From assembly GCF_018271995.1 (NCBI RefSeq), contig NZ_JAGUCO010000017.1:49203-113202 (forward strand): a stretch of DNA of 64,000 nucleotides, in the 5' to 3' direction. A program made the position numbers and the translations under genes. Source of the DNA: Carboxylicivirga linearis. GTDB lineage: Bacteria; Bacteroidota; Bacteroidia; Bacteroidales; Marinilabiliaceae. The notes beneath the pieces are model-generated. The model was not told the origin of the DNA. It ran no database searches and saw nothing but the letters and a program-made list of their open reading frames with translations. Shown piece by piece: positions 1 through 9,716 of this stretch (position 1 is its first letter; each line of letters starts with the position of its first letter).

Positions 1-2005
1 CAAGGTATATGCCGGAATTATATCCACTTAGATCGCAGTTAAACTCAATTTTTTGTTCTTTATAACTGTTAACTTTCATGCCCGCACTGTTATATATATC
101 AACACTAATTAATTGATCAGCCTTTACGGTTAAATTACTGTTGGTAGGATTAGGAAACACCTGAAGATCAATCCAGTCTTCAGTGTTTATACCGGTAGAT
201 GTAGAGAAGGATTGAGTAATTTTAATAGTTTCCCTCTGTCCGCTTTTTGATGTAATAGTAATTCTGTTCGTTCTTTCCTCTGATAAAGTATTTGCGGTTG
301 CGGTAATAGTTAATGCACTACTCCCCGTCCCTTCGAGAGGCGAAACACTCAACCAAGAATCATCTGTTACCCTTATGCTCCACGATCCATTACTCTCAAG
401 CTCAACAGAAGTACAAATGGTATCCTGGTGCGTAAAGTCCAAATCGGAAACTGAACTTATCAACGTTTCATCAAACGATTCTACATACCAACGCTGGCAG
501 TCATGATTGGTATTAGGCCATAACTTAACCTGATAATCCGAAGTATACGCATAAGGAATCTCCAGTAAATTATCCTGAGCTGAGGGATAAACTAATGTTT
601 TCCCGTTGGGTGATTGTGCTACTCTAAATTTCTGATTGATGGATCCCGTATAAGAATCTGTTAATCTCAATATATCACCATTATTATCCCCGGCTGCTTC
701 TATATAAAGTGTTTTATCATCATAACTCCTGATGGTATATTCACCTGTTCCTAATGAGGAAAACAACCATTTTTGGGTATCATACAGATCATTTTCAGCA
801 TACTGATACAACACTCTGCCATCAGCAGAAGAATGACCTTGTACATCCAGCATTTTATTACTATTCGCGTTCTTCAAAGTATAATAACCAGGATCAAGAT
901 AATTCATCGATATTGAAGGCCATCCGTCAGCACCCCATTTTAGGAATCCCATACCTAAAGTAGGTCCACCTTTATAATCGGCAGCCTCACTTGGATAATA
1001 TCCATTAGGTGAATAATAATGAAAACTCACATGATCAACACCATTCTCTCGATACACCCCAATGTGACCAGGTCCAAAATACCGATCCTCTTCTCCCCTT
1101 GAATCATTATGCCTTAACACCACTGTTCCTCCACTGCTGGTACCGTAAGCAACCATGTTCCTTCCAATTTTATCAACAAAGGGTCCCTTAGGACTTGTTG
1201 ATCGTCCCATAACCACATAATAGGTACTGGCTATACCATTGCAACAACCACCTTTATTATAAAAAAGGTAATAGTAACCGTCTCTATATATCATACAAGC
1301 TCCCTCACCTTCGGCATAGCTATTACTATTAGGACCTGTCCAAGAATTAGCGATTGTAGTCCCGGGCAAGTTACCTTCATAACTTTTAGGCTTACCCGAA
1401 ACAGAATCAATTTCTGTAACAACCATTCCTCGCGAATTAAACGAACCATATACCATCCATATTTTGTTATCATGTCCTCGTGATAATGCGGGATCGATTG
1501 CGTTTAAGGCTAAACCAGGTTGATATGACCAAATCCCAAGAAATCCAACATCAGTCCAACCGTAATCAGCATCCTCAGGATTAAGACTCTTAGTGGTTAC
1601 ACAACCAATGGTTGATGTCATAGTACCCCATTCCGAACAAGAATAATACAAATAGTACTGATCATTCATATAGATTATATCAGGCGCCCAGAAACCACCA
1701 TGAAATACAGGATTTCCATCACCATCGGTTGCACCGTTTACATAATCGTTTATCCAATCTGGAAATTCGGTCTTCGTAAATGGAGATGGTCCTTGTTGCC
1801 AGGTCACCAAATCATATGAATACATGGCATGAATTCCGTCGCCGGTGCCAAATACCCAGTATTTATCACCACACTTCACAATACTGGAAGGGTCATGTAT
1901 ACCTGCTGGCCAGGATTGGGCTCCAACCTTTGAAACACCCATTAAACCGACAAATAACAGGATCGTAATCAGTATTTTTTTAGATGTAAAAGTTAATTCT
2001 TTCAT
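1..2005 (-). CDS. GH43 arabinan endo-1,5-alpha-L-arabinosidase, secreted (3' end cut by window edge)
   Basis: The reading frame is open from ATG at 2005 to the left edge, giving 668 residues without a stop. A signal peptide occupies about residues 1-29. The GH43 five-blade propeller follows: the catalytic-base motif HDPS (Asp38), APDI near 107-110, the AIDPAL motif (Asp171) and EGEGACM near 232-238 with the likely acid glutamate. A ricin-type beta-trefoil (CBM13-like, QKW motif at 411-413) spans about 372-510, and a BACON-like domain about 520-598. The C-terminus (VFPNPTNSNLTV from 617) is a type IX secretion sorting domain lacking only its last strand at the edge. The family cuts arabinan backbones, here probably side chains of rhamnogalacturonan I outside the cell. 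The next gene on the same strand is a rhamnogalacturonan lyase, which supports a pectin role. The domain order is clear; exact linkage specificity is inferred. Confidence 0.9.
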   Translation of the reverse strand, partial: MKELTFTSKKILITILLFVGLMGVSKVGAQSWPAGIHDPSSIVKCGDKYWVFGTGDGIHAMYSYDLVTWQQGPSPFTKTEFPDWINDYVNGATDGDGNPVFHGGFWAPDIIYMNDQYYLYYSCSEWGTMTSTIGCVTTKSLNPEDADYGWTDVGFLGIWSYQPGLALNAIDPALSRGHDNKIWMVYGSFNSRGMVVTEIDSVSGKPKSYEGNLPGTTIANSWTGPNSNSYAEGEGACMIYRDGYYYLFYNKGGCCNGIASTYYVVMGRSTSPKGPFVDKIGRNMVAYGTSSGGTVVLRHNDSRGEEDRYFGPGHIGVYRENGVDHVSFHYYSPNGYYPSEAADYKGGPTLGMGFLKWGADGWPSISMNYLDPGYYTLKNANSNKMLDVQGHSSADGRVLYQYAENDLYDTQKWLFSSLGTGEYTIRSYDDKTLYIEAAGDNNGDILRLTDSYTGSINQKFRVAQSPNGKTLVYPSAQDNLLEIPYAYTSDYQVKLWPNTNHDCQRWYVESFDETLISSVSDLDFTHQDTICTSVELESNGSWSIRVTDDSWLSVSPLEGTGSSALTITATANTLSEERTNRITITSKSGQRETIKITQSFSTSTGINTEDWIDLQVFPNPTNSNLTVKADQLISVDIYNSAGMKVNSYKEQKIEFNCDLSGYNSGIYL

Positions 2006-2132
2006 ATATGAATTTTAGTTACAAAATAACAGCTCAGCAAAAAAACAAAATGTATTGATTAAAAAAAATGACAGTTAAATAATTACAAAATTATCCTCCT
2101 TAAATATCAATTTTGAATCAAATAGGATTAAA

Positions 2133-2176
2133 AAAAACGCCGTAACTAAATGTAAAATTAAAGTTACGGCGTTTTT
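2133..2176 (-). terminator. Rho-independent terminator of the PL11 gene
   Basis: A perfect 15-bp inverted repeat (2133-2147 with 2162-2176, core AACGCCGTAACT) closes a 14-nt loop. On the minus strand it ends in a T run (complement of 2131-2137). It starts 17 nt after the stop codon of the lyase gene and separates it from the GH43 gene downstream. Confidence 0.9.
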
Positions 2177-2192
2177 CTTATGTATTATTGAG

Positions 2193-5100
2193 TTATTCTG
2201 TTATTAATATTTTTTGCTTACTCATACCCTTACTGGTATAGATACAAACAAAGTGTAATCCTGCAGATAGCTCTGAAGCATCAATATGGATTCGTGATGC
2301 TCCTACATCCTTCATTTTATATACAACTTCTCCTTTCAGATCCACAATCTCAACACGATCAATAATAGTATTATCTGTTTGTTCAATATTCAAAATTCCA
2401 CTTGTTGGATTTGGGTATAACTTTACAGCACTAACACTCAAATCATCAATTGCCGTTGTACCTGTAACAGAAATTATACCTTCAGAATTCAACTTCGATA
2501 AATCCCACTCTAATCCTTCACCCGGACTAGCAGGTGAGATACCAGCGAAACTACCTTCAATGGTAGAGGCATCAAACAATTTAAAACTATCACCAGCTTC
2601 TAATGCTGCGCCGTTTAATTCTGAAATATTTAATGTACCGGCAAGCGTTAAAGTATTACCAGATACGAATTGATCATTATCGCTTCCATTCTTGTCCAAC
2701 TCAAAATAAAGAACTGATCCGGCATGGAAGGTAACTGATCTTTGACAGGTTAATGTACCAACGCCGTCGTTACCCGGTGCAACTATTGAACCATCATAAA
2801 AAGTTATGTTCCCATTTAAATTCCCTTCACCAGACAGAGTACCATTACCATACACTCTTAAAGATCCGGATAAGGTATTGGATCCTTTACGCACTCCACC
2901 TGATAAGACAGAAACAGTTCCGCTTACACTTCCTGATCCATCTAATGTAGCTCCGTTTCTGATCATTAAAGAACTGGTTCCTGTGGCACTTCCACCATTA
3001 TTTGCCACTACAAGTGTTCCACCGTAAACATTTGTGCTTCCACTGTAATCATTAGCATTGGTTAACGTCCAGCTTCCTTCACCATATTTATTGATAGTTG
3101 ACGATCCGGTAAATAATCCCCGGAATATAGCATCGTTATTATTATATCCAACGTTATAGGTGGCTCCCGACATTGTGGCACCTGCCTCACCGCTTAAGGC
3201 TCCGAATGCCATTGTCCCTCCTGCAATATTATAAACATAAAGGTCAGAACTTACATGTACAGAAGCCTTTCCAAAGCCGTAGTTGTTATTAATACGGAAG
3301 TCTCCTCCATCACCATCAGTTGTAACATTAATGGTGCCTTCAAAATTAGACCAGTCACCATTTAAATCATTTCTAATCCAGGGTGAATACAAATTCAAGG
3401 TTCCTTTTCCGAACAACTTACCGGTTAATGAACTTCTACTGTCTAAACGCAATGTTCCTCTTTCTCCTTCCGGAACTACAATATGCCATCTACAACCATC
3501 GGTGTATGAATAACTATTATCTAACATTGCCAGAGTTCCACCCTTTAAAGTAAGCGTATCTCCTAAACCATTAATATTAGCAACATCTTCCAATAGTTGT
3601 ATAGTACCGGCCTCAATTACTGTACCTGCATGATTATTGACTGTCTCAAGACACAATGTACCACTACCTTTTTTAATCAAGCGACCAGAGCCGGTTAGGC
3701 TACCTTTTACAATTATACTACCTCCATTAACATTAATGGTTCCATCATTCTCACCTAATGTAATACTACGGTCTGTAGTTACTTCAGAGAAAGCTGCATA
3801 TTGTAATTCACCTCCGTTAATGACTAAATTGGAAGCATCAGCTGACGATGAACCGATAGGCGAATTATATCCTCCATTGGCCAATGAACTTACACGAAGT
3901 ATACCACCCTCAATAATGGTTGCGCCTGTATAACTATTTGAATTTAAAATAGCGAACATACCGTCTCCTCTCTTTGTAAAATTGGCATCTCCGGCAATTT
4001 TACCCGATCCTGAAAGTATCATTGTATTATCCGACTCACAAAGAAAATCGCTTACTGCATATTCCCCTTTAATTTCTATACTTCTCTGAATAGCCGTATT
4101 ATCAAACACCACGGAATCTTCTCCTAAGAAATAATCCTGTACTCCCTGGTTATCCCAGTTAAGCGTATTAAATAAATCCCAGGTTTTATTTACACTACCT
4201 TTCCATACTACTGTTCCTGGCAATCGGGTATCCGCAACTTCTAACTTAATTTCTCCCGATTCAATAATAAGTTCAAACGGTAATCCAGGTAATCCTTCAA
4301 TCTTAATATCTTCTATACTTCCGTTAAAGGCACCTGTAAACTTGGCCAATATATATGTACCTGCAGTTAATTTCCCATCTAAACGATTAATATTAATAGT
4401 AACGTTACCGTTTACATTAATATCTCCGTCAACTACAATAATATCATTAAGCTTATCTACCGCTTCAATGTCGTCTGACAAATCCATGTAAACAGTAGTT
4501 TTATCACCCAGACTTAAATGCTGATTTATAAAGATACTATCCGCATCCTCTTTTGCATTACTCACAATCAACTCTCCATAAGTCTCAACATCAATTCCTT
4601 TTTTAAACAAACCTGAACCAGCCACAGTAGCAAACCTTTTAGCATAAACCGGTCCATTCAGCTCTCCTGACAATGTAAGTTGTCCATCCCAAACTCTGGT
4701 AATTCCGGTGAAGGTATTAGCTGTTTCGATGGTTAAATTACCTTGACCTGCTTTGGTTAAATCAGTCTCCCCAGAAATAAAACCTTCTCCTGTAAATGTA
4801 AAATCATTTGGACTAATAACCCGAATATCTTCAGGAACCAATTCTCCAGCCAGTTCCACCAAAGATTGACTACTTGAAATATCAAACAACAGGCTATCTC
4901 CGTTTGAGAATAATATTTCACTACCATCCTTCTTCCATGAAGCTGAACTTAAATCCCAAACTCCACTAGTAAACACCAGCTGTCCGGGAATTAATATTGG
5001 TGATGGAGGAATTGAATCCATATCATGTCCAATAAAAAAAGATGGATGAGGTGGTTGGTTATATGAATTAGGCTGCCATGCAATTGCAGCTCTGTATTGA

Positions 5101-6803
5101 GGATCGTGCATTAAAGTATAGATCTTTTCTGTTGTTGTATAAGGAGTAGAATAAATACGCAACGCACTATTATCTGATGTTCTCCAGATGGCTTCTTCAC
5201 GCCAGTCACCTAAAATATCAGCACTTAACGCAGGATTACCTTTGGTCCAGTTATCAGATAAAGTTCCTTCGGCATATAACAACTGATTATTGGCTCCATT
5301 ATTATATTTTGTAATTGTTCCAACACCATGATCATCATACCATGCATGATCTAACATTTCACGTGTTACATCACCATCCCACCAGATAAAAAAGTTCATT
5401 GATCCGGGAGCTGCTAAATCTGTTATTTCTTTTCCTGTTGAACTTAAGAAAGGAAAGCCTGATGGTCCCCACATTTCCATTCCTGGATAATCAGGTGTGA
5501 TATCAGCTGCACCACAGCGTCCCATATCTCTTCCTATATTTTTGTAAAACAGAATCTCGCCGGTACCTGCATCGCGGTAATTACCACCAGCATAATTCTC
5601 CAAACATCCAAAAAATTCCAGCCCTTTTCTATTAGGATTAATATCGGCTAAGTGCTGAGCATCGCCATGTCCCAATCCTGTAGAATACAATCCGGTACCA
5701 TCATTATTAATACACATTGAACCATACATGATTTCATCACAACCATCTCCGTCAACATCACCTTGGGTAAGGTTATGATAACCTTGCTGTGCATAGTCCG
5801 GATTATTATTGGAGTCAAAGTTCCATTTTTTTGTCAGCGCATTATTTTCAAATGAGAAGGCCTCTAAAACAATACGCTCGTATATACCACGGCTAATAAC
5901 AATATCAGGATTAACCCCATCGAGATAGGCAACTGTGAACATACATTTAGTTGAACGGTGACCACCATCATCGCGTCCCCAATCGGTAATATTACCCCTG
6001 GGAATATAATTGGTACGTGCCATTTCCTCTCCTGTTTCACCATTTAAAACAGATAGATAATCGGGTCCTGCGGTCCGATATCCCACACTTGAAATTGAAT
6101 ATCTGTAATTGATTACACCATCACCATCAGCATCACCAATATCATTACCAACACCATCAACAAAACCGTCAGACGTTCGCAATGCTACTTCAGCTTTACC
6201 ATCTCCGTCAAAATCGTATACCAAAAAGTTAAATTCAACATTGTTATAAATATTAGGCCCCATATTAACGGCCCAGAGTAAAGTACCATCAAGCTTATAA
6301 GCCTCTAAATAATGATAATTACTAATGCTTGCATCACCCTTGGCCAATCGCTTTACAATAATTTCATATTGCCCGTCTCCTGTTAAATCACCAACCGAAG
6401 CATCATTCAATTCATAGGTATCAAATCCTCCGTCAATTTCTCTAACAGGCACATCTAAGTATGTTTGCGCCCACACTTCACATGTTTCACTCTCGGTTTG
6501 TTCTTCTCCTTTAATAACCAACTTTAACTCATAGTTTGAGCTAGTTGCTCCAGAAGCATCAAGATAATTAGTGGCTCCATCAATAGGAGTGCTATTTATC
6601 TTTGCACCATTGCGATACAAATTATAACTAACATCTTTTTGTTCCCATCCAAGTACTCTCCAACTTACTAAGACTCCTCCACTAGTTTTTACGGCTAATA
6701 AACCGTGATTCAACTTCTCCATTTTCCGCTGGGAAAAACCCTGAGAAGAAAACACAAATAACACTAATAGAATAGTCCAAATCTGGTAAAAATGTCTTTT
6801 CAT
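2193..6803 (-). CDS. PL11 rhamnogalacturonan lyase with autotransporter-type beta-strand repeats and T9SS sorting domain
   Basis: The protein has 1536 residues. A signal peptide (about 1-24) is followed by the start of the rhamnogalacturonan-lyase family: MEKLNHGLLAVKTSGGVLVSW, an Fn3-like piece, then a propeller rich in calcium-binding Asp loops (DGDGQYE, DFDGDGKAE, DVDGDGCDE) to about residue 610. Known PL11 enzymes are about 600 residues and cleave the rhamnose-galacturonate backbone of rhamnogalacturonan I by beta-elimination. The remaining 900 residues hold repeated Gly/Asn/Thr-rich beta strands of the autotransporter-associated type (for example INKYGEGSWTLTNANDYSG and IKKGSGTLCLETVNNHAG). 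A type A sorting domain ends the chain (VKLYPNPTSGILNIEQ to the C-terminus). It probably acts on the cell surface together with the GH43 enzyme downstream. The catalytic part is firm; the role of the long repeat region is unknown. Confidence 0.93.
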   Translation of the reverse strand: MKRHFYQIWTILLVLFVFSSQGFSQRKMEKLNHGLLAVKTSGGVLVSWRVLGWEQKDVSYNLYRNGAKINSTPIDGATNYLDASGATSSNYELKLVIKGEEQTESETCEVWAQTYLDVPVREIDGGFDTYELNDASVGDLTGDGQYEIIVKRLAKGDASISNYHYLEAYKLDGTLLWAVNMGPNIYNNVEFNFLVYDFDGDGKAEVALRTSDGFVDGVGNDIGDADGDGVINYRYSISSVGYRTAGPDYLSVLNGETGEEMARTNYIPRGNITDWGRDDGGHRSTKCMFTVAYLDGVNPDIVISRGIYERIVLEAFSFENNALTKKWNFDSNNNPDYAQQGYHNLTQGDVDGDGCDEIMYGSMCINNDGTGLYSTGLGHGDAQHLADINPNRKGLEFFGCLENYAGGNYRDAGTGEILFYKNIGRDMGRCGAADITPDYPGMEMWGPSGFPFLSSTGKEITDLAAPGSMNFFIWWDGDVTREMLDHAWYDDHGVGTITKYNNGANNQLLYAEGTLSDNWTKGNPALSADILGDWREEAIWRTSDNSALRIYSTPYTTTEKIYTLMHDPQYRAAIAWQPNSYNQPPHPSFFIGHDMDSIPPSPILIPGQLVFTSGVWDLSSASWKKDGSEILFSNGDSLLFDISSSQSLVELAGELVPEDIRVISPNDFTFTGEGFISGETDLTKAGQGNLTIETANTFTGITRVWDGQLTLSGELNGPVYAKRFATVAGSGLFKKGIDVETYGELIVSNAKEDADSIFINQHLSLGDKTTVYMDLSDDIEAVDKLNDIIVVDGDINVNGNVTININRLDGKLTAGTYILAKFTGAFNGSIEDIKIEGLPGLPFELIIESGEIKLEVADTRLPGTVVWKGSVNKTWDLFNTLNWDNQGVQDYFLGEDSVVFDNTAIQRSIEIKGEYAVSDFLCESDNTMILSGSGKIAGDANFTKRGDGMFAILNSNSYTGATIIEGGILRVSSLANGGYNSPIGSSSADASNLVINGGELQYAAFSEVTTDRSITLGENDGTINVNGGSIIVKGSLTGSGRLIKKGSGTLCLETVNNHAGTVIEAGTIQLLEDVANINGLGDTLTLKGGTLAMLDNSYSYTDGCRWHIVVPEGERGTLRLDSRSSLTGKLFGKGTLNLYSPWIRNDLNGDWSNFEGTINVTTDGDGGDFRINNNYGFGKASVHVSSDLYVYNIAGGTMAFGALSGEAGATMSGATYNVGYNNNDAIFRGLFTGSSTINKYGEGSWTLTNANDYSGSTNVYGGTLVVANNGGSATGTSSLMIRNGATLDGSGSVSGTVSVLSGGVRKGSNTLSGSLRVYGNGTLSGEGNLNGNITFYDGSIVAPGNDGVGTLTCQRSVTFHAGSVLYFELDKNGSDNDQFVSGNTLTLAGTLNISELNGAALEAGDSFKLFDASTIEGSFAGISPASPGEGLEWDLSKLNSEGIISVTGTTAIDDLSVSAVKLYPNPTSGILNIEQTDNTIIDRVEIVDLKGEVVYKMKDVGASRIHIDASELSAGLHFVCIYTSKGMSKQKILITE

Positions 6804-7267
6804 AAAAATAATTTTGGCTGTCTTAATGTATCTATCAAAGCATGTGTAAAAAAGGGATTTTAATGCTAATAAATGATACTAAAAAGTTAACCCCCAAATA
6901 TAGAGTCTTCCACTTAACTCTCCTTATTAGAAATTGAGGTATTAATTACATTTTTTCAACTTTTTTAATGTTTAAAAAGTAGCAGTAGCACTTTTAAGAT
7001 GAGTACAATTATACATATGGGAGTTAAACACAATTCACACCAACACTCCAACACTCCCCCTATCACCTCTATTTCATAACATTATAACACACCACCTCAA
7101 ACAATATCGGTGATACAAAACATGGAAAATAATCCGTAAACCCAATACTAATAACAGATCTTTAAGTCCCATTTGAATCCTAATTTTTCCTAATTACTCT
7201 AACTATACTTCTAACTTTATTATAAATAATAAGCAGTATTATATTCTTTCTTTTCTTATTTTCTGAA
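6804..7267. other. Intergenic region between divergent PL11 and hflK genes
   Basis: About 460 bp of AT-rich DNA carrying the 5' regions of two divergent genes. On the minus strand a CAAATATA (6895-6902), read as TATATTTG, is a possible -7 element of the lyase gene, but no -33 TTTG lies at the usual distance. A short run of repeated CACTCCAAC-like words occurs near 7040-7060. No ORF or stable hairpin was seen. Confidence 0.4.
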
Positions 7268-7275
7268 TACATTTG
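7268..7275 (+). promoter_or_regulatory. Putative TAnnTTTG -7 promoter element for hflKC
   Basis: TACATTTG matches the Bacteroidetes primary-sigma -7 consensus and lies 24 nt before the hflK ATG. The expected -33 region is a T-rich stretch without a clear TTTG, so the assignment rests on the -7 box and its position. Confidence 0.5.
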
Positions 7276-7299
7276 TAAGAAACCTCAATATATAATTCA

Positions 7300-8298
7300 A
7301 TGAGTTCAAATCAATTTTCTAATCTTAATTCTTCCAACCCCTGGCTGGAAAAATTATTCAAAAACATCAAAGCCGTTATTGCAATAGCTTTCATTGCCAT
7401 TGTGCTAACGACAGCTTTCTTTCAGGTTGGTCCTGAAGAAGTTGGTGTAATTGTTCGTTTTGGCAAATACCAACGAACTGTAGACCCCGGACTTAATTAT
7501 AAAATTCCGTTTATGGAAACGGTTTATAAGGTACCTATCGAACGTCAGCAGAAACTGGAGTTTGGATTTAGAACCACTAAACCCGGTGTTAGAACTGAGT
7601 ATACCCGCCGAGGCACCATGGACGAATCGCTGATGTTAACAGGTGATCTCAACCTTGCTGATGTGGAATGGGTAGTGCAATATAGAATTGACAACGCTTA
7701 CAATTACCTATTTAAAGTTCGCAACCCCGAAATCACACTGCGTGATATCTCAGAGGCTGCCATGCGCCAAATTGTTGGTGACAGAACAGTTAATGAAGTA
7801 CTAACCGTTGGTCGTACCGAGATAAGTAGCAAGCTGCAAGAGCTGATGCAACAAGTTTGTAGAGAATATTCTCTTGGTGTAAAGATAGAGCAGGTTGTAC
7901 TGCAAGATGTAAATCCACCAGAGCCAGTGAAAGCAGCCTTTAATGCGGTTAACGAAGCGCAGCAGGAGAAAGAAACACTTATTAATCAAGCCAAAGCAGA
8001 ATACAACAAGGTAATTCCAAAAGCCGCGGGACAAGCCAAAGAAACGATTCAAATGGCCGAAGGATATGCTTCGGAGAGGGTTAATAATGCAAAAGGTGAT
8101 GTGGCTCGTTTTAATGCTTTGTATAAAGAGTACGTTAAAGCGCCTGAGGTGACTAAAAAACGTATCTACCTTGAAACAATGGAAGATGTTATTCCTCGTT
8201 TAGGAGAAAAAATTATAACTGACCAAAAAGGAAACAATGTTTTACCATTGCTACAAATGCAACTAACACAACAAAACAAATCAACCAATGGACAATAA
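7300..8298 (+). CDS. hflK: FtsH protease modulator HflK
   Basis: A 332-residue SPFH/Band 7 protein with one N-terminal membrane segment (about residues 25-45) followed by VGPEEVGVIVRFGKYQRTVDPGL, a typical HflK start to the SPFH domain. Its C-terminal half is an Ala/Glu-rich coiled coil (about 225-285). HflK with HflC forms a large membrane assembly around the FtsH AAA protease and limits which membrane proteins it degrades. The stop overlaps the start of the next gene by 11 bp, so the two are co-translated. The order HflK then HflC and the VRFGK motif distinguish it from a generic stomatin. Confidence 0.88.
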   Translation: MSSNQFSNLNSSNPWLEKLFKNIKAVIAIAFIAIVLTTAFFQVGPEEVGVIVRFGKYQRTVDPGLNYKIPFMETVYKVPIERQQKLEFGFRTTKPGVRTEYTRRGTMDESLMLTGDLNLADVEWVVQYRIDNAYNYLFKVRNPEITLRDISEAAMRQIVGDRTVNEVLTVGRTEISSKLQELMQQVCREYSLGVKIEQVVLQDVNPPEPVKAAFNAVNEAQQEKETLINQAKAEYNKVIPKAAGQAKETIQMAEGYASERVNNAKGDVARFNALYKEYVKAPEVTKKRIYLETMEDVIPRLGEKIITDQKGNNVLPLLQMQLTQQNKSTNGQ

Positions 8299-9232
8299 AA
8301 AATTCATCATATTGATCGTATTAGGGGCGGTTGTAGTTTTTCTTCTATCAACGGCCACTTACGTAGTTAATGAAGCCGAACAGGTGGTAGTTACTCAATT
8401 TGGTAAGCCCGTTGGGCAACCAATAGTTACCCCCGGAATTAAATTTAAAATACCATTTATTCAAACAACACATTTCTTTGATAAGAGGTATTTAGAATGG
8501 GATGGTGATCCTAACCAGGTTCCAACAAAAGACAAGAAGTTTATTTTTGTTGATACTTATGCCCGCTGGCAAATTATTGATCCTCTTCAGTTTTTTAAAC
8601 GATTAACTAACGAAAGAGGTGCCATCTCTCGTATTGACGATATATTAGATGGTGAAACCCGTAACTACATTGCCAAACACAATATTGAAGAGGCTGTTCG
8701 ATCAACCAATCGCACACCTGTATCTTCTGGTGTTATTGGCGAATTAATTGGCGATAGCTTAACTACCATTAAGGTGGGTAGAGATCAAATACAGGAAATG
8801 ATTCAGACTTCAGCCAATGAACAAGCTAAAGACCTTGGTATTGAAATTCTGGATTTCCGTTTTAAGCGAATTAACTACGTTGAGGAAGTACAAACTCAGG
8901 TTTACGAAAGAATGAAAAGTGAGCGTAATCGTATTGCCGATAAATTCAAATCAGAAGGTCAGGGAGAAGCCTCCAACATAAACGGTGAGAAAGAACGTGA
9001 ACTGCGTCGTATTGTTTCTGAAGCCTACAAAACAGCCGAAGAGATTAAAGGTAGAGCCGATGGAGAAGCCGCTCGCATTTATGCAGAGGCTTACGACAAA
9101 ACAGCTTCATCAAGAGAATTATACGGTTTTATGAAATCTATGGAAGCCTACCAAAAAACATTTGATAGCAAAACACACATTATTCTATCAACCGACAGTG
9201 AGTTCTTTAAGTATTTAAAGTCGATGCGATAG
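8288..9232 (+). CDS. hflC: FtsH protease modulator HflC
   Basis: A 314-residue SPFH/Band 7 protein, the usual partner of HflK. A membrane anchor lies at residues 6-26, then VVNEAEQVVVTQFGKPVGQP, the HflC form of the domain start. A charged coiled coil (about 205-275, with GEASNINGEKERELRRIVSEA) leads to a final conserved FKYLKSM region. It forms hetero-oligomers with HflK in the inner membrane and modulates FtsH. The ATG lies inside the end of hflK, and a strong terminator follows, so the operon probably contains only these two genes. Confidence 0.9.
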   Translation: MDNKKFIILIVLGAVVVFLLSTATYVVNEAEQVVVTQFGKPVGQPIVTPGIKFKIPFIQTTHFFDKRYLEWDGDPNQVPTKDKKFIFVDTYARWQIIDPLQFFKRLTNERGAISRIDDILDGETRNYIAKHNIEEAVRSTNRTPVSSGVIGELIGDSLTTIKVGRDQIQEMIQTSANEQAKDLGIEILDFRFKRINYVEEVQTQVYERMKSERNRIADKFKSEGQGEASNINGEKERELRRIVSEAYKTAEEIKGRADGEAARIYAEAYDKTASSRELYGFMKSMEAYQKTFDSKTHIILSTDSEFFKYLKSMR

Positions 9233-9255
9233 GTATTAATAACATAAAACGTAAG

Positions 9256-9286
9256 AAAAGCAGAATCAGTTTGGTTCTGCTTTTTT
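9256..9286 (+). terminator. Rho-independent terminator after hflC
   Basis: A 10-bp perfect stem (9256-9265 AAAAGCAGAA with 9275-9284) around a 9-nt loop is followed by further Ts, 24 nt after the hflC stop. Confidence 0.88.
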
Positions 9287-9299
9287 AATTTATTTTTTA

Positions 9300-9716
9300 T
9301 TCCGGATCACTTTAAAAGGTTGAGGAGAATCTGAAAGTTGATGTTAAACTCTATTTATATTCGAATAACTTAAGAACCAGAATCACTCCACTCGAAACAT
9401 AGTTTCGAACTTCGGATTGTTAGTGATAGTTGCGAACATGGCGGAATGGTGGCGTCGAGGAACGAGAAGTTGTACCTGAAGCCATAAGTTCGTCAACGTT
9501 GCGCAGCAATCGCCTCAATCCGAAAGATTTTTGATTCTCTGGCTGACGACAGGCAGGTTTTTCTAAAAAAGGAATAATAGAATTCTTCGCTCAAGCCGCG
9601 GGGCTCTTACTTTTTTCAGCAGTCAAAAAAGTAAGCAAAAAGTCCGCCGACAACAGCACTCACTTACCCACTTGAGCAACGCTTCGGGAAAAATTTAAAG
9701 ATTTACAGTATGTATC
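9300..9716. repeat. Intergenic region with a palindromic, GC-richer insert (possible dispersed repeat)
   Basis: About 415 bp without a convincing ORF. The middle (9400-9560) is visibly richer in G and C than its surroundings. At 9606-9635 a perfect 11-bp inverted repeat (CTTACTTTTTT, 8-nt loop, AAAAAAGTAAG) is followed by GCAAAAAGTCC. Such poly-T/poly-A palindromes next to GC-rich text look like small mobile or dispersed repeats of Bacteroidetes genomes, but only one copy lies in this window. Confidence 0.4.

Noticed and set aside
2753..3933. Plus-strand ORFs of 65-98 codons
   Set aside because: They are antisense to the repeat region of the PL11 lyase, and their composition follows the repeats. 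No start signals.
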